DNA from: an uncultured Cytophagales bacterium
GTDB lineage: Bacteria > Bacteroidota > Bacteroidia > Cytophagales > Cyclobacteriaceae
Assembly (NCBI GenBank): GCA_913057175.1
Contig: CAJXNP010000008.1
Coordinates: 186,001 to 250,000 of the forward strand
Length of the DNA: 64,000 nt
Direction: 5' to 3'
A program made the position numbers and the translations under genes. Shown here in pieces: positions 26,791 through 36,383 of the stretch. Within the stretch, counting starts at the first letter, position 1; each line of letters opens with the position of its first letter. The notes below the pieces were generated by a model, which was given only the letters and a program-made list of their open reading frames with translations, was not told the DNA's origin and did not search any database.

Positions 26791-27803
26791 TGAGAGCAGC
26801 TATACGATTTTTTTATACAACATCTTTGATCTTTTTTATTTTTTCCTGCAATACTGGACCAAGGACAGTAGAAGGTGAAAGGATCCTGAAGAAAAAAGAA
26901 TCTGTCACAGTTCCTTCCTTTTCAAGTGATTCTGCCTACTCCTTCATAGAAAAACAATTGTTATTTGGCCCCAGAGTACCAAATAGTGTTGCCCATAAAC
27001 TGTGTGGTGATTTTTTGATCGACAAGTTTGAATCATATGGAGCGAATGTCCTTGTTCAAAATTTCACAGAAAAGTCTTTTGATGGTAAAACCCTGCAGCT
27101 GCGAAATATCATTGCCTCATACAATCCTAAAGCTAAAAAAAGGGTTTTACTCGCTGCTCACTGGGATACCAGGCCGTTTGCTGATAAAGATACAACCGAA
27201 CGATTTAAACCTATTGACGGAGCAAATGACGGAGCAAGCGGGGTAGCTGTTTTGTTGGAGATCGCCAGAAAGCTGCATGCCCATGAGTTACCAAAAGTTG
27301 GCATAGATCTCGTTCTGTTCGACGGAGAAGACTACGGCCCACATTCGGAAGCAGATGCTCCTCAAATGATCGATGGAAAATTGAGAATATGGTGGTGCCT
27401 GGGCTCACAATATTGGGCGAAAAATCCTCACAAGGCTAAATATTCGGCTTATTACGGAATCTTGCTGGATATGGTGGGTGCAAAAAATGCACGATTTTAT
27501 CGTGAAGGGGGGTCCATGCAGTTTGCACCAAAGGTAGTGAATAGCGTCTGGACAACTGCCCGTTATTTAGGTTACGGCGATTATTTTATCGGTTCCAATA
27601 GTCCGGGAATTACGGACGATCACATTTTCGTTAATACAATTGCAAAAATCCCAATGATCAACATAGTAGATTATGATCCACATTCAGATTCTTTTTATTT
27701 CCCGGAATATCACCATACACATCTCGACGACATAGACATTATTGATAAAAGGACTCTTCAGGCAGTTGGAGAGACTTTGTTATACGTAATATATCACGAA
27801 TAA
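26787..27803 (+). CDS. M28-family zinc peptidase lipoprotein (glutaminyl-cyclase-like)
   Basis: Exported metallopeptidase or glutaminyl cyclotransferase. The 338-residue protein begins MMRAAIRFFYTTSLIFFIFS followed by CNTG, a signal ending in a lipidatable cysteine (C21). The metal-site motifs are AAHWDTRP, GANDGASGV, LFDGEDYGP and a late DPHSDSFYFPEYHHTHLDD stretch. The order of motifs and the length match the M28 branch containing glutaminyl-peptide cyclotransferases, so either activity is possible. Start overlap with cysS fixes the reading (ATG 26787 or 26790). Confidence 0.9.
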   Translation: MMRAAIRFFYTTSLIFFIFSCNTGPRTVEGERILKKKESVTVPSFSSDSAYSFIEKQLLFGPRVPNSVAHKLCGDFLIDKFESYGANVLVQNFTEKSFDGKTLQLRNIIASYNPKAKKRVLLAAHWDTRPFADKDTTERFKPIDGANDGASGVAVLLEIARKLHAHELPKVGIDLVLFDGEDYGPHSEADAPQMIDGKLRIWWCLGSQYWAKNPHKAKYSAYYGILLDMVGAKNARFYREGGSMQFAPKVVNSVWTTARYLGYGDYFIGSNSPGITDDHIFVNTIAKIPMINIVDYDPHSDSFYFPEYHHTHLDDIDIIDKRTLQAVGETLLYVIYHE

Positions 27804-27974
27804 CTGGGCATTGAGACACTGTTCATTGTGAATCGAGGATAAAAACTTAGGTCCAAATCATTTCGGTGATCTTATAATGTTCTTTTGGGAGAGTTCATAA
27901 CCCCTTTTTCCAGCCACTTTAGTAAGTTGTAGGGCAAAACCAGAAACCAGGAAATTGCAAACTAAAATGTCCGG

Positions 27975-30221
27975 TTAGTTAACCTTTCTCCACTCAGAGT
28001 TTGTCTTAGCAAGATATAGATTGTTGATGGGATCATAAACAATCTCATCATAGATCATGGGCATTACATCCAGCCCTTCCGTTGTTATTAAACCATATTT
28101 ATTCTTTCTTGAAACAATCAGGAGGCCGTTTTGCAGGTCAGAAAGAGTTTCAAATCTTGACAGAACCGTGATCTGACCATACTGGTTGATCAAACCAAAC
28201 CTATCCCCCATTTGGCATTCGAAATAGCCACTTTCCATTTTCTCAATCTTATCGTACTCGACCCTCACAATGATATTTCCTGTTTTGTCAACAATCCCGT
28301 ACTTGTCACCTTGCTCTACTACAAAAATTCCGTTATCGTAACCGATAGCATCCGAGTACCTGGGTTGTATGACGATTCTTTCAATTTTATCCACAAAACC
28401 CCATTTTCCCATTATCTGGACCGGTGCGAGCCCGTTATTGAACTCACCGATCTCTTCGTATCGATTGGCTATTCTTAGATCCCCATTCGGATCAACGAAA
28501 CCATATTTTCCATCTATTTTAACCCCAATAAAACTCTCTGACATCGGCCTGATCTCTTCAAATCTCGGATCCATGTAGTTAAGTGTTCGGCCGTTTTTGG
28601 TGATGAATGAAGTTTCAGATTCTTTTCGGGCAAAGTAAATGCTGTCTTCCTGAAGCTCAGAAATATTTGTATAAACCGTTGGACACAATCTTTTTCCATC
28701 ATTTCTGAAAACAGAAAATTCCTTATCAAGATTTTTTTCAAGGAAATTTTCTCCGTGGGTATAAAGAAAGTAGTCTGTTTTGAACAGGATATTTCCATCA
28801 AAACTGGAGACTTCGCTTCCATAGATCGACCGGATCAGGTATCTGTTTCCGGGCAGTAAATCAATCTCCTGCTTTTGTGGCAAAATGATCCATGAACCCT
28901 CTTCATCCAATATTCCATTTTCCCCGAAAAAGTGGACTCTCAGTCTTCCTTCAAAAAAGTCCTCAATGGAATCATATTTACAGAGAACATGCTCGCTTCC
29001 ATCCTTTTTCATCAGACCCCAGTACTTTCCTTTCTTTATTCTGAAAAGAAGTTCGTTCAACCGCTGAATATTATCATACGATTCATTGCTCACGATTTCA
29101 CCATTAATTTCAGCCAGCTTCCATCCTTTTCTGGAGGTGGTTTTGGTATAAAGTAATATATGAGGATGATCAATGTAAACCGAATCATATTCGGCGGGAA
29201 TTATCTGATGACCATAAATGCTCATTACCCCCTGTTTGTTTCTGTAAGAGTAGGAAACCAGTGTGTCAACCAACTGCAGAAAATTGAAATTTTTAAACGG
29301 TGTCAGGTTTTCATCATTTACATTAACCAGTGCTTCGACCTTTCCTGTATTAACCTTGAAAACAAGCTTTTCAAACGGGCTTACCCTATCATAGTTGTAA
29401 ATCGCTCGTAGCTGATAGTTTTGATCAAATAATTGCCATTTGGGAAAAGGTTTGACTGAAATACCTCCATTTTCATCCACCTTAATTTCCTTGTATTTTG
29501 GCTGAACGATGAGCATCCCATTCCCATCGATCAGTCCCGTGTGACCATTTTTGTACACCGAGGCATATTTTCCATGGAAAACACCAATACTGTCAAAAGT
29601 ATCACTGATCACCTTTTTGCCCTGGGAATTGTAGAGATTGTAAGAATATAAATCATCCGATACAGAATACAGGTGACCATTCAGAGGTTGGATTCTCTTG
29701 TGCTTAATGGACAAAAAGGCCTCTCCCTCCACATCTATCAGACCATACTTAATGTTATTTCTTTCTTTGCTTCCAATAATAAGTCGGTTGCCACTTTTCT
29801 CCAGGTGATCGTATTCAAAATCAAGAATGACTTTTCCCTTTACGGAGATTATCCCGTAAACAGGATTTAATTCACCCATGATTTTTCGCGAGCAAATCAG
29901 GTTTTCATCATTGTATGGATACAGATCGTAATATTCTGCAGGTATGATTTTCTGATTTTTTGTATTAAGAAGTCCCCATTTTCCATCCTTCTTAAATCCA
30001 ATTACATGATTTAACACTTCTGACTCACCTTTGCTCCAGCCAAGGTCATCGTGCTCTGCTGGGATGATGATCTCTCCTTTCTCATTGACCAGACCCTTTT
30101 TGTTGTTTTGTTCAATGATTGCAAAGTGTCCCGCTTTTACGGATAATGATGTAAAAACCAGAACTTTAAAAATGATAAGTGTAACCGTTTTCAAATAATT
30201 TTTTCGCTCAAAGCAATGCAT
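27975..30221 (-). CDS. Secreted WG-repeat protein
   Basis: Exported protein of unknown role built of WG repeats. The 748-residue product starts with a signal peptide (KTVTLIIFKVLVFTSLSVKA) and then repeats of about 45-60 residues with the theme KxGLVNxxGxIIIPxxYD. Clear copies are KKGLVNEKGEIIIPAEHDDL, KWGLLNTKNQKIIPAEYYDL, KYGFVDPNGDLRIANRYEEI, KWGFVDKIERIVIQPRYSDA and KYGIVDKTGNIIVRVEYDKI. At least ten are recognisable, fewer in the middle. WG repeats are thought to form beta-rich solenoids or propellers on the cell surface. It converges on the M28 gene across a 171-bp gap with nothing recognised. Confidence 0.88.
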   Translation of the reverse strand: MHCFERKNYLKTVTLIIFKVLVFTSLSVKAGHFAIIEQNNKKGLVNEKGEIIIPAEHDDLGWSKGESEVLNHVIGFKKDGKWGLLNTKNQKIIPAEYYDLYPYNDENLICSRKIMGELNPVYGIISVKGKVILDFEYDHLEKSGNRLIIGSKERNNIKYGLIDVEGEAFLSIKHKRIQPLNGHLYSVSDDLYSYNLYNSQGKKVISDTFDSIGVFHGKYASVYKNGHTGLIDGNGMLIVQPKYKEIKVDENGGISVKPFPKWQLFDQNYQLRAIYNYDRVSPFEKLVFKVNTGKVEALVNVNDENLTPFKNFNFLQLVDTLVSYSYRNKQGVMSIYGHQIIPAEYDSVYIDHPHILLYTKTTSRKGWKLAEINGEIVSNESYDNIQRLNELLFRIKKGKYWGLMKKDGSEHVLCKYDSIEDFFEGRLRVHFFGENGILDEEGSWIILPQKQEIDLLPGNRYLIRSIYGSEVSSFDGNILFKTDYFLYTHGENFLEKNLDKEFSVFRNDGKRLCPTVYTNISELQEDSIYFARKESETSFITKNGRTLNYMDPRFEEIRPMSESFIGVKIDGKYGFVDPNGDLRIANRYEEIGEFNNGLAPVQIMGKWGFVDKIERIVIQPRYSDAIGYDNGIFVVEQGDKYGIVDKTGNIIVRVEYDKIEKMESGYFECQMGDRFGLINQYGQITVLSRFETLSDLQNGLLIVSRKNKYGLITTEGLDVMPMIYDEIVYDPINNLYLAKTNSEWRKVN

Positions 30222-30277
30222 TCCCTACAATTAATTAATCACCTACTATTCAGCTAATTTACGGAATTAAATTTCGT

Positions 30278-33200
30278 TTATTTTAAAATTTGTAACCAGC
30301 CCCGACATGATGTACCATCACTAGTAAATTCCAATTCATAATAATATATACCGGTTGACAATCCAGCCCCCGTGAATTCATTTCGATAATCCTCGTTTTC
30401 AAATACTCCCTCTCCCCATCGGTTGTAAATTTGCATGTGAACCTGTTGATCCGTCAACACTTGGAAAGAATCATTTTTACCATCCCCGTTTGGAGTGATT
30501 ATATTGGGAATGATCGTCTCGATAGAAGAAACAGGAACAGCCTTTGATTTGTGGCATATGTCCCTGATGCCGTTAAGAACAACTAAAAATGTATCCGTAT
30601 CATGATAATTGTAATTCAGATTTTCATCTGACAGCTCATCACCATTCCCCATGTCCCAGGAATAATTGTCGGCACCTTCAGATAAATTAGTGAATAGAAT
30701 ATCGGGAGAATCAAAGCACGAATTCTCCTTTCTGCTCTCGAAATCCACTTCAAAATCCGGTACAACTGTTATTAACACCGAATCTTCACCAACGCAGCCA
30801 AATCCATTGGTTACCCAAACTTTAAACCATGTGGTGGTATCTGGTTGGGCCATCGGATTTCTGCTATTGGGATCATCCAGAAAACCTTCCGGTTCCCAGT
30901 GATAGGATGTACCTCCTCCGGCTGTCAACCTTATTTCATCCCCAAAACAGATCTTCTGAGGATTCATAATGCTGTATGTCTGATCGTTTACTAAAATACT
31001 CCCCCGGGCAATATCCTCCCGAACACAGGTTGCAATATCCGTTACAGTCAATGAAACATCGTAAATTCCCGGATCCTCATAAGTAATGTAAATACTGTCG
31101 TACTCCTGAGAGGTTTCTCCATTACCGAAATCCCAGTCAAATGTGATCCCGCCTATACTTCGATTGAGAAAAACCACCTCTAATGGCCAGCAACCCTGAT
31201 TAAGCCCCGGCTGATCAAATTCAAATGAATTGGTTGTAAAGTCGGCTTTTAGCTGCGTGACATCAAATTTAAACACAGCATTGTTGCAGTTTGGGCTGTT
31301 ATTTGTATTGGACCAGACTCCAGGAGTAGTTGGGAAATCATCAAAACCTCCACATCCTGCACAAACTGATTGATACACAATACCGCGGTTGTCAAAACGG
31401 CTTGTACCACCATCCACATGGTCCCCTCTGGAGGTCAATCCACCAAAATAAGTTGCATACAGCAACTGTTTTGCATCCTGAAGGAACACAATCAAATAGA
31501 AATCTGATCCATCTGTTTGCCGCTGGAATGCATTATCAGTCAGAGGCATGTTGAGTGTATTCCCTCCAACGTAACCGGTTGAAGCCCCAAATCCGTCAAT
31601 TGCAGAATTAATTCCTCCGCCCCATCCACTGATTAGCAAGTTTTCACACTCATTAACCAAAAATGCAGTTGGGCGAATATTTGGGGAAGGATTTCCGGAA
31701 CCAAATACAGTTGAAAAGTAGGTCGAATCAAGTTTGCTGTTTAGCTTGTGAATGAATTGACCACTATTGGGATTGCTATAAACTCCGCTGGTAACAGGGT
31801 ATTGCCCCTGTGTCTGACCCAACACATAAACATTTCCTGAACTATCGATTTCTACAAAATAGGTCTGATCATAGGCATTGGTTCCAAGAAAAGTACTGGC
31901 AGTTATTGTGTCAGTATCCAATCTTATTTTTGTGATCACTCCGTCAATATCAAGCGGATTGGTCTTTGTATTTTTAATAACATTATTAGTAACAGGATAG
32001 TCATTGCTAATCGTACCGCCAGCTACTACAATGTTGTCATTTGGATCAATCTTGACACTGTACAAACCGTCCATATCATTCCCTCCCAAAAACGTACTTT
32101 TTAACAATGAAGAAAGGTCTTCATTAAAAACTGCCACGATACCGTCGTGAGACCCTCCACCATAACTGGTTTGAACCCCGTTTACAATTGGAAAATCGAC
32201 CGAGCTCGTATAGGACGCGATGTAGATATTGTCATCCTTGTCAATGTTTACTTCTCCCCGAAATTGGTCTCCGTAATTTTTAGTAAGAGCAAAATTCCTC
32301 AGCATAATCCCATCATTCTCCAGCCCACCTAAATAAGTCGAAGCAACCATTTGACTTCCATCCTCACTCAGTTTAAAAAGATAAATATCAGATCCATTGT
32401 TAAAAGGAACTCCTCCAACCGGAACCTCCAATTCACCCGGCAATCCACTCATTGGTGTGCCTCCTTTAAAATCCTTCTGATAAGCGCTATTTGAAACAGG
32501 AAAATTAGATGACGAAGTGGTCCCATAAATGACCAGCTCCCCTTTATGATTGACAATCATGCTGTTTGGTGTATCTGCCTCCGAACCACCAATGTATGTA
32601 GCAAAAAGCAGATCCTGACCTGTGGAATCATATTTAAGTATCCCGACATCCGTATTTCCCCCATAGGTAATTTGATAGGCCCCGGTTGTGGCGGGAAAAC
32701 CAAAATCAAACGTAATCCCTCCTGAATAAACATTACCAGCCTCATCGTAGGTAGCCGTGAATCCCCAATTGTCAGCCACACTGCCCGAATAGGTAGAAAA
32801 GATGAGCTCCGGGTCAATCACCAGGGTCTCTCTTTTATCATATCCTTCAGGTAAAGAGAACATTAGTTTATTTCCTTTTAATTGATACTGACAAGCTACC
32901 TGTTCCTTCTCTCCTTTTATGTTTTGGTAGGAAAAAGGTGCTAATTCCTTACTGGAACCTATAGATGTTATTACCTCAAGTTCATTTGCGACCTCCCTCA
33001 CCTCGTCAGCACCATTGAATTCGAGTTGTACGTCTGACAATTTTGAGCCAGGGTGCAAAATAAGATCGTACTTGATACTTTCGTTTTGCGAATAAAGCCT
33101 CAAATCTATGTTGTCATAAATGTTACTAATCTCTATTTCTCCAAATTTCCCAACACCAGAGGCCCATTTTGCCGGATCATTCCCCAGGAAATAATTGATC

Positions 33201-33547
33201 TTGGAAGGTTCCGGCTGGCTGGCAACAAAGCTTTTAAAACCATTAGTGTTTTTAAATTCCACATCCACCACATGTACACGAATTAAGTTATCGGGTTCTT
33301 TCATTCTGAGATTACTACCACCATCAGAGGAGTGTTTATGGCGTGAAAACTTAACAATGTCTTCAGGGTGAAAATATTGATACCTCAGGCTGCTTTTTGT
33401 TACAAACAAATATCCACCTGGAATGGAAGCTCTGAAAAGAATACCATTATCCCATTGTCCCTTGTTTTCTTCGAAAGAATAAATTCCCTGGCTCCAAACC
33501 GAATGGCAAGTCATGCAAAAAAATAAAAACGTAAGCAGTTTTTTCAC
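30278..33547 (-). CDS. T9SS type B secreted protein with SBBP-type beta-propeller and PKD domain
   Basis: Large extracellular protein exported by the type IX system. From the GTG at 33547 the product (about 1089 residues) starts VKKLLTFLFFCMTCHSVWSQ, a signal peptide; the frame is open to an ATG at 33637 but that extends ahead of the signal. Next come an N-terminal beta region (ENKGQWDNGILFRASIPGGY), SBBP-like propeller repeats (FATYIGGSEAD, ASTYLGGLEND, STFLGGNDMDG, ASTFLGTNAYD, ATYFGG), and a PKD domain (ITFDWDFGNGETS). It ends with a gliding-associated C-terminal sorting domain (NIITPNGDGKNDSFQV and MQIYNRWGEGVFE). The ligand is unknown. Confidence 0.92.
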   Translation of the reverse strand: MKKLLTFLFFCMTCHSVWSQGIYSFEENKGQWDNGILFRASIPGGYLFVTKSSLRYQYFHPEDIVKFSRHKHSSDGGSNLRMKEPDNLIRVHVVDVEFKNTNGFKSFVASQPEPSKINYFLGNDPAKWASGVGKFGEIEISNIYDNIDLRLYSQNESIKYDLILHPGSKLSDVQLEFNGADEVREVANELEVITSIGSSKELAPFSYQNIKGEKEQVACQYQLKGNKLMFSLPEGYDKRETLVIDPELIFSTYSGSVADNWGFTATYDEAGNVYSGGITFDFGFPATTGAYQITYGGNTDVGILKYDSTGQDLLFATYIGGSEADTPNSMIVNHKGELVIYGTTSSSNFPVSNSAYQKDFKGGTPMSGLPGELEVPVGGVPFNNGSDIYLFKLSEDGSQMVASTYLGGLENDGIMLRNFALTKNYGDQFRGEVNIDKDDNIYIASYTSSVDFPIVNGVQTSYGGGSHDGIVAVFNEDLSSLLKSTFLGGNDMDGLYSVKIDPNDNIVVAGGTISNDYPVTNNVIKNTKTNPLDIDGVITKIRLDTDTITASTFLGTNAYDQTYFVEIDSSGNVYVLGQTQGQYPVTSGVYSNPNSGQFIHKLNSKLDSTYFSTVFGSGNPSPNIRPTAFLVNECENLLISGWGGGINSAIDGFGASTGYVGGNTLNMPLTDNAFQRQTDGSDFYLIVFLQDAKQLLYATYFGGLTSRGDHVDGGTSRFDNRGIVYQSVCAGCGGFDDFPTTPGVWSNTNNSPNCNNAVFKFDVTQLKADFTTNSFEFDQPGLNQGCWPLEVVFLNRSIGGITFDWDFGNGETSQEYDSIYITYEDPGIYDVSLTVTDIATCVREDIARGSILVNDQTYSIMNPQKICFGDEIRLTAGGGTSYHWEPEGFLDDPNSRNPMAQPDTTTWFKVWVTNGFGCVGEDSVLITVVPDFEVDFESRKENSCFDSPDILFTNLSEGADNYSWDMGNGDELSDENLNYNYHDTDTFLVVLNGIRDICHKSKAVPVSSIETIIPNIITPNGDGKNDSFQVLTDQQVHMQIYNRWGEGVFENEDYRNEFTGAGLSTGIYYYELEFTSDGTSCRGWLQILK

Positions 33548-33655
33548 CCCTGACAATTTTCCTAAAAATATAAACTTAAATGATTTTTTGATCTTGCCAA
33601 TGCGACAAAACCATTTTAAGGACACAATAACATACAAAAATGTTGGGAAAGGAAT

Positions 33656-34474
33656 CTACCTGTTCAGGCTGAAAGATTGCTCTGCTCGAGCCATTTTATT
33701 GATGAGTTCTTTCAATTCATTTATCCGGCTTCCAGGGTAAAGCAGTTCTGCCTTTTCCAGGTAAAAATTCGCATAAGTGAAATTCTGTTCATTGTACTGT
33801 TCAACAGCGAGGTTGAAATAAAGCAATCCAGCCAACTGACGCGTTGAAATGAACCGGTTATTATTGATCTGATAATTATAGTGTGAATCGCTTTTCTCCA
33901 TGTTCATGGATTCATATTGTGATAATCTGATTCTGATCTGATCCGGATCATCGATAAAACCAGCATTAAAATCTGTTGACTCAAACAAAAATTCTTCATT
34001 ATGAATCTTTACCAGCATTAGCACATGAAAATCAGATTCATAAATGGAATAATCGTAACCTAGTTCATTCAAAATCAAAGCATAAAGTGCTGTCCCCGTA
34101 ACGCAATCGTAATAACCCTTATTGAAAATTTCATCAAAGGTCACATAATTGGTGTAGTGCTTGAGATACTTATTGTGAACCTTATAAAACAGGTTTTCCA
34201 AAAAATACTTTTCATTCCTGACATTTTTATCAGCCATTTTCTGAATAAACTCCAACAAACTGGATTTATACTCTTCCAATTCAGGAATAGATTTATCCCT
34301 GGCTGTGGATAGAAAAATGTCAATTTCCGATGAGTTGTAACCGTTTTTTTCTGATTCGTTGACAGTGGTAGGTGAGTCCGATATGGCTTTTGCAAGAATG
34401 GCATTACTATTTTGAGCTATAGCCGAAACCGCTATAAAAAGTAAAATGCTCAATATGTAAACCCCTCTTTTCAT
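33656..34474 (-). CDS. Secreted transglutaminase-like protein
   Basis: Exported protein of unknown substrate. From the ATG at 34474 it begins MKRGVYILSILLFIAVSAIA, a signal peptide (the frame is open to 34492). The central region holds a possible transglutaminase-like triad: Cys in YYDCVTGTALYALIL, His in ESDFHVLMLV and Asp in LFESTDFNAG, in that order and with typical spacing. The C-terminal third looks like helical repeats (LAVEQYNEQNFTYANFYLEK), resembling a tetratricopeptide unit. It lies downstream of the T9SS cargo gene's start (18 bp to the longest frame), and both are minus strand, so they are possibly co-transcribed. Confidence 0.72.
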   Translation of the reverse strand: MKRGVYILSILLFIAVSAIAQNSNAILAKAISDSPTTVNESEKNGYNSSEIDIFLSTARDKSIPELEEYKSSLLEFIQKMADKNVRNEKYFLENLFYKVHNKYLKHYTNYVTFDEIFNKGYYDCVTGTALYALILNELGYDYSIYESDFHVLMLVKIHNEEFLFESTDFNAGFIDDPDQIRIRLSQYESMNMEKSDSHYNYQINNNRFISTRQLAGLLYFNLAVEQYNEQNFTYANFYLEKAELLYPGSRINELKELINKMARAEQSFSLNR

Positions 34475-34701
34475 CTGAACTATCTTACACAATATTACTA
34501 AATTGTTAACTGATATTAAAATTAAATTAACATATAATACTTGTAAAAACGGGCCAAAACTTACTTTTGTTTATGAATGAATCGCATAATTGTAACCTGT
34601 TAATAAGGAAAATGAATTAAATATTTTGTTTGTTAACAATTTGGTAACATAACAGATTCCTAAGGTTTACCATGCTCTGTTCCTGAAAAGAAAGGAAATG
34701 A

Positions 34702-34709
34702 TATATTTG
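34702..34709 (+). promoter_or_regulatory. Promoter -7 element of the glycan operon
   Basis: TATATTTG matches TAnnTTTG and lies 18 nt before the ATG at 34728. The -33 position is poor. Confidence 0.45.
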
Positions 34710-34727
34710 CTTAAATTTTTTTAGCCA

Positions 34728-36371
34728 ATGACTAAGAAAGCCCAGACTGACGCCATAAAGAGTACTCCGATATTTCAAAGCCTAAATGAAAGACTAGGGG
34801 CCAGATTAGATCTCTATTTCTGGATATGCTTTGGATTATTGTTTTTAATGGCTCTGCTTTTCTTTGACCCGAAAGTTTCAATCGGGGGGGACGATTCAGA
34901 ATATTTAAACAGAGCCTATCAATTCATCCATAATGGCAAATTTCCAACATTCCAGGGTCCTCTATACCCTATTGTCATGGGATTGACGATTTCAGTAACT
35001 GGCTTAAACCTGGTACTTATCAAATTCACATCAATTATTTTCATGTTAGTACATTTCTGGCTTTTCTTTCAAACATTCAGAAAGCATCTAACACCTGTTT
35101 TGATGGTTGGAATATTATTCATTCTATCCATTAACGCATCCATGCTTTACTTTGCCAGCTCTACTTTTACTGAATCATTTTTCCTGATGATCCAGAGCTT
35201 ATTCCTGTTTTCTTTTGAAAAATGCTTCATTTCAGGCTGGAAGGAAAAATACACTCTGAAGGAGGATTACAAAAGGTTTTTACTATTGGGTTTCACACTA
35301 TTTTTAATGGCCATTACCAAAAACATTGGATTAACAGCAATAATCGGGACTTCCCTGTTTTTTGTAGTCAGACTAAAATGGATGGCACTGATTTACACAA
35401 TAATTGTTTTCATTCTATGTCAGGTATTATTTATAGGAATCAAAACTTACGTTTTTGAAGTAAAAGACAGACAGGTTTCCAGCCAGGGAAATACCCTGAT
35501 GATGAAACACCCATACGACGAGAGCATAGGAAAGGAAGACTTTGGAGGATATGTAGATAGAGTTGTGATCAATTCTAAAGAATACCTTTCACGTCATTTT
35601 ACATTAATCTATGGATTAAACAGTGAGATTAAACCGGGAGTATCCGGATTTATCACTTTATTCATCTATGTAATCCTTTTCACAGGATTTATACTTCTGT
35701 TTAGACAATCTGAATTCTGGACTTTTAATGGTATTTACCTCATCGCATCTTGTGGAATTACCTTCATCGTTTTACAGACATACTGGAGCCAGGAACGATT
35801 GATCCTGGTCTATACGCCATTAATCCTGGTATATCTTTTGTATTCCATTTATTATATCATCGATAATCACAGCCCCAAGCTGAAATGGCTCTTTACCGGT
35901 ATTTTTATATTGTTTATTGCCGCCAATCTTATCCGGACAGCTAAAAAACTCCCCCAAACCATTGATTCTCTTGGCCACTATCTGAAAGGGGAAACTACCT
36001 ATGGTTTTACTCCTGACTGGATAAATTATTTCGGTATGAGCAAGTGGATCACAAGTAATTTGCCAGAAGGTACACTCGTCGGTTGCAGGAAGCCAGGGAT
36101 GGCATTTCTGTACAGTGGAGGAAAGGAATTTTACGGTATATGGAGAGTTCCCTCTGATAATCCTGAAGAATTATACAACCAATTAAAAGACGCAGGGGTC
36201 ACACATGTTATGATGGCCAGCCTGCGATTGGACCCAAACAGGAACACAGGAAGGACCATCAATACAGTCAGAAGATTTTTGTCAATTATTCACGAAGCAT
36301 ATCCGGATAAAATTGAATTCGTTCATAAAATTGGTGAACAGGAACCGGTATTTTTGTACAAGTTGAATTAG
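34728..36371 (+). CDS. GT-C-type membrane glycosyltransferase-like protein
   Basis: Integral membrane protein of 547 residues, probably a polyprenyl-phosphate-sugar-dependent glycosyltransferase. It has about ten hydrophobic helices. After the first helix comes FDPKVSIGGDDSEYLNRAYQ with the acidic pair and Y that mark the first loop of ArnT/PMT-type enzymes, then GPLYPIVMGL. The last ~120 residues form a soluble domain (from about residue 420). It is the first of three closely spaced genes (12 bp, then 4 bp), with the next encoding a dolichyl-phosphate-mannose-synthase-like GT2, a usual donor-maker for GT-C enzymes. The acceptor is unknown. Confidence 0.8.
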   Translation: MTKKAQTDAIKSTPIFQSLNERLGARLDLYFWICFGLLFLMALLFFDPKVSIGGDDSEYLNRAYQFIHNGKFPTFQGPLYPIVMGLTISVTGLNLVLIKFTSIIFMLVHFWLFFQTFRKHLTPVLMVGILFILSINASMLYFASSTFTESFFLMIQSLFLFSFEKCFISGWKEKYTLKEDYKRFLLLGFTLFLMAITKNIGLTAIIGTSLFFVVRLKWMALIYTIIVFILCQVLFIGIKTYVFEVKDRQVSSQGNTLMMKHPYDESIGKEDFGGYVDRVVINSKEYLSRHFTLIYGLNSEIKPGVSGFITLFIYVILFTGFILLFRQSEFWTFNGIYLIASCGITFIVLQTYWSQERLILVYTPLILVYLLYSIYYIIDNHSPKLKWLFTGIFILFIAANLIRTAKKLPQTIDSLGHYLKGETTYGFTPDWINYFGMSKWITSNLPEGTLVGCRKPGMAFLYSGGKEFYGIWRVPSDNPEELYNQLKDAGVTHVMMASLRLDPNRNTGRTINTVRRFLSIIHEAYPDKIEFVHKIGEQEPVFLYKLN

Positions 36372-36383
36372 GAAATAGATGTC

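Noticed and set aside
27804-27974. Small RNA or tRNA between the M28 and WG-repeat genes
   Set aside because: No cloverleaf, strong stem or promoter was recognised.
34630-34639. Palindrome TTGTTAACAA upstream of the glycan operon
   Set aside because: A short AT-rich palindrome with a partial copy at 34503-34510; too weak to call an operator.
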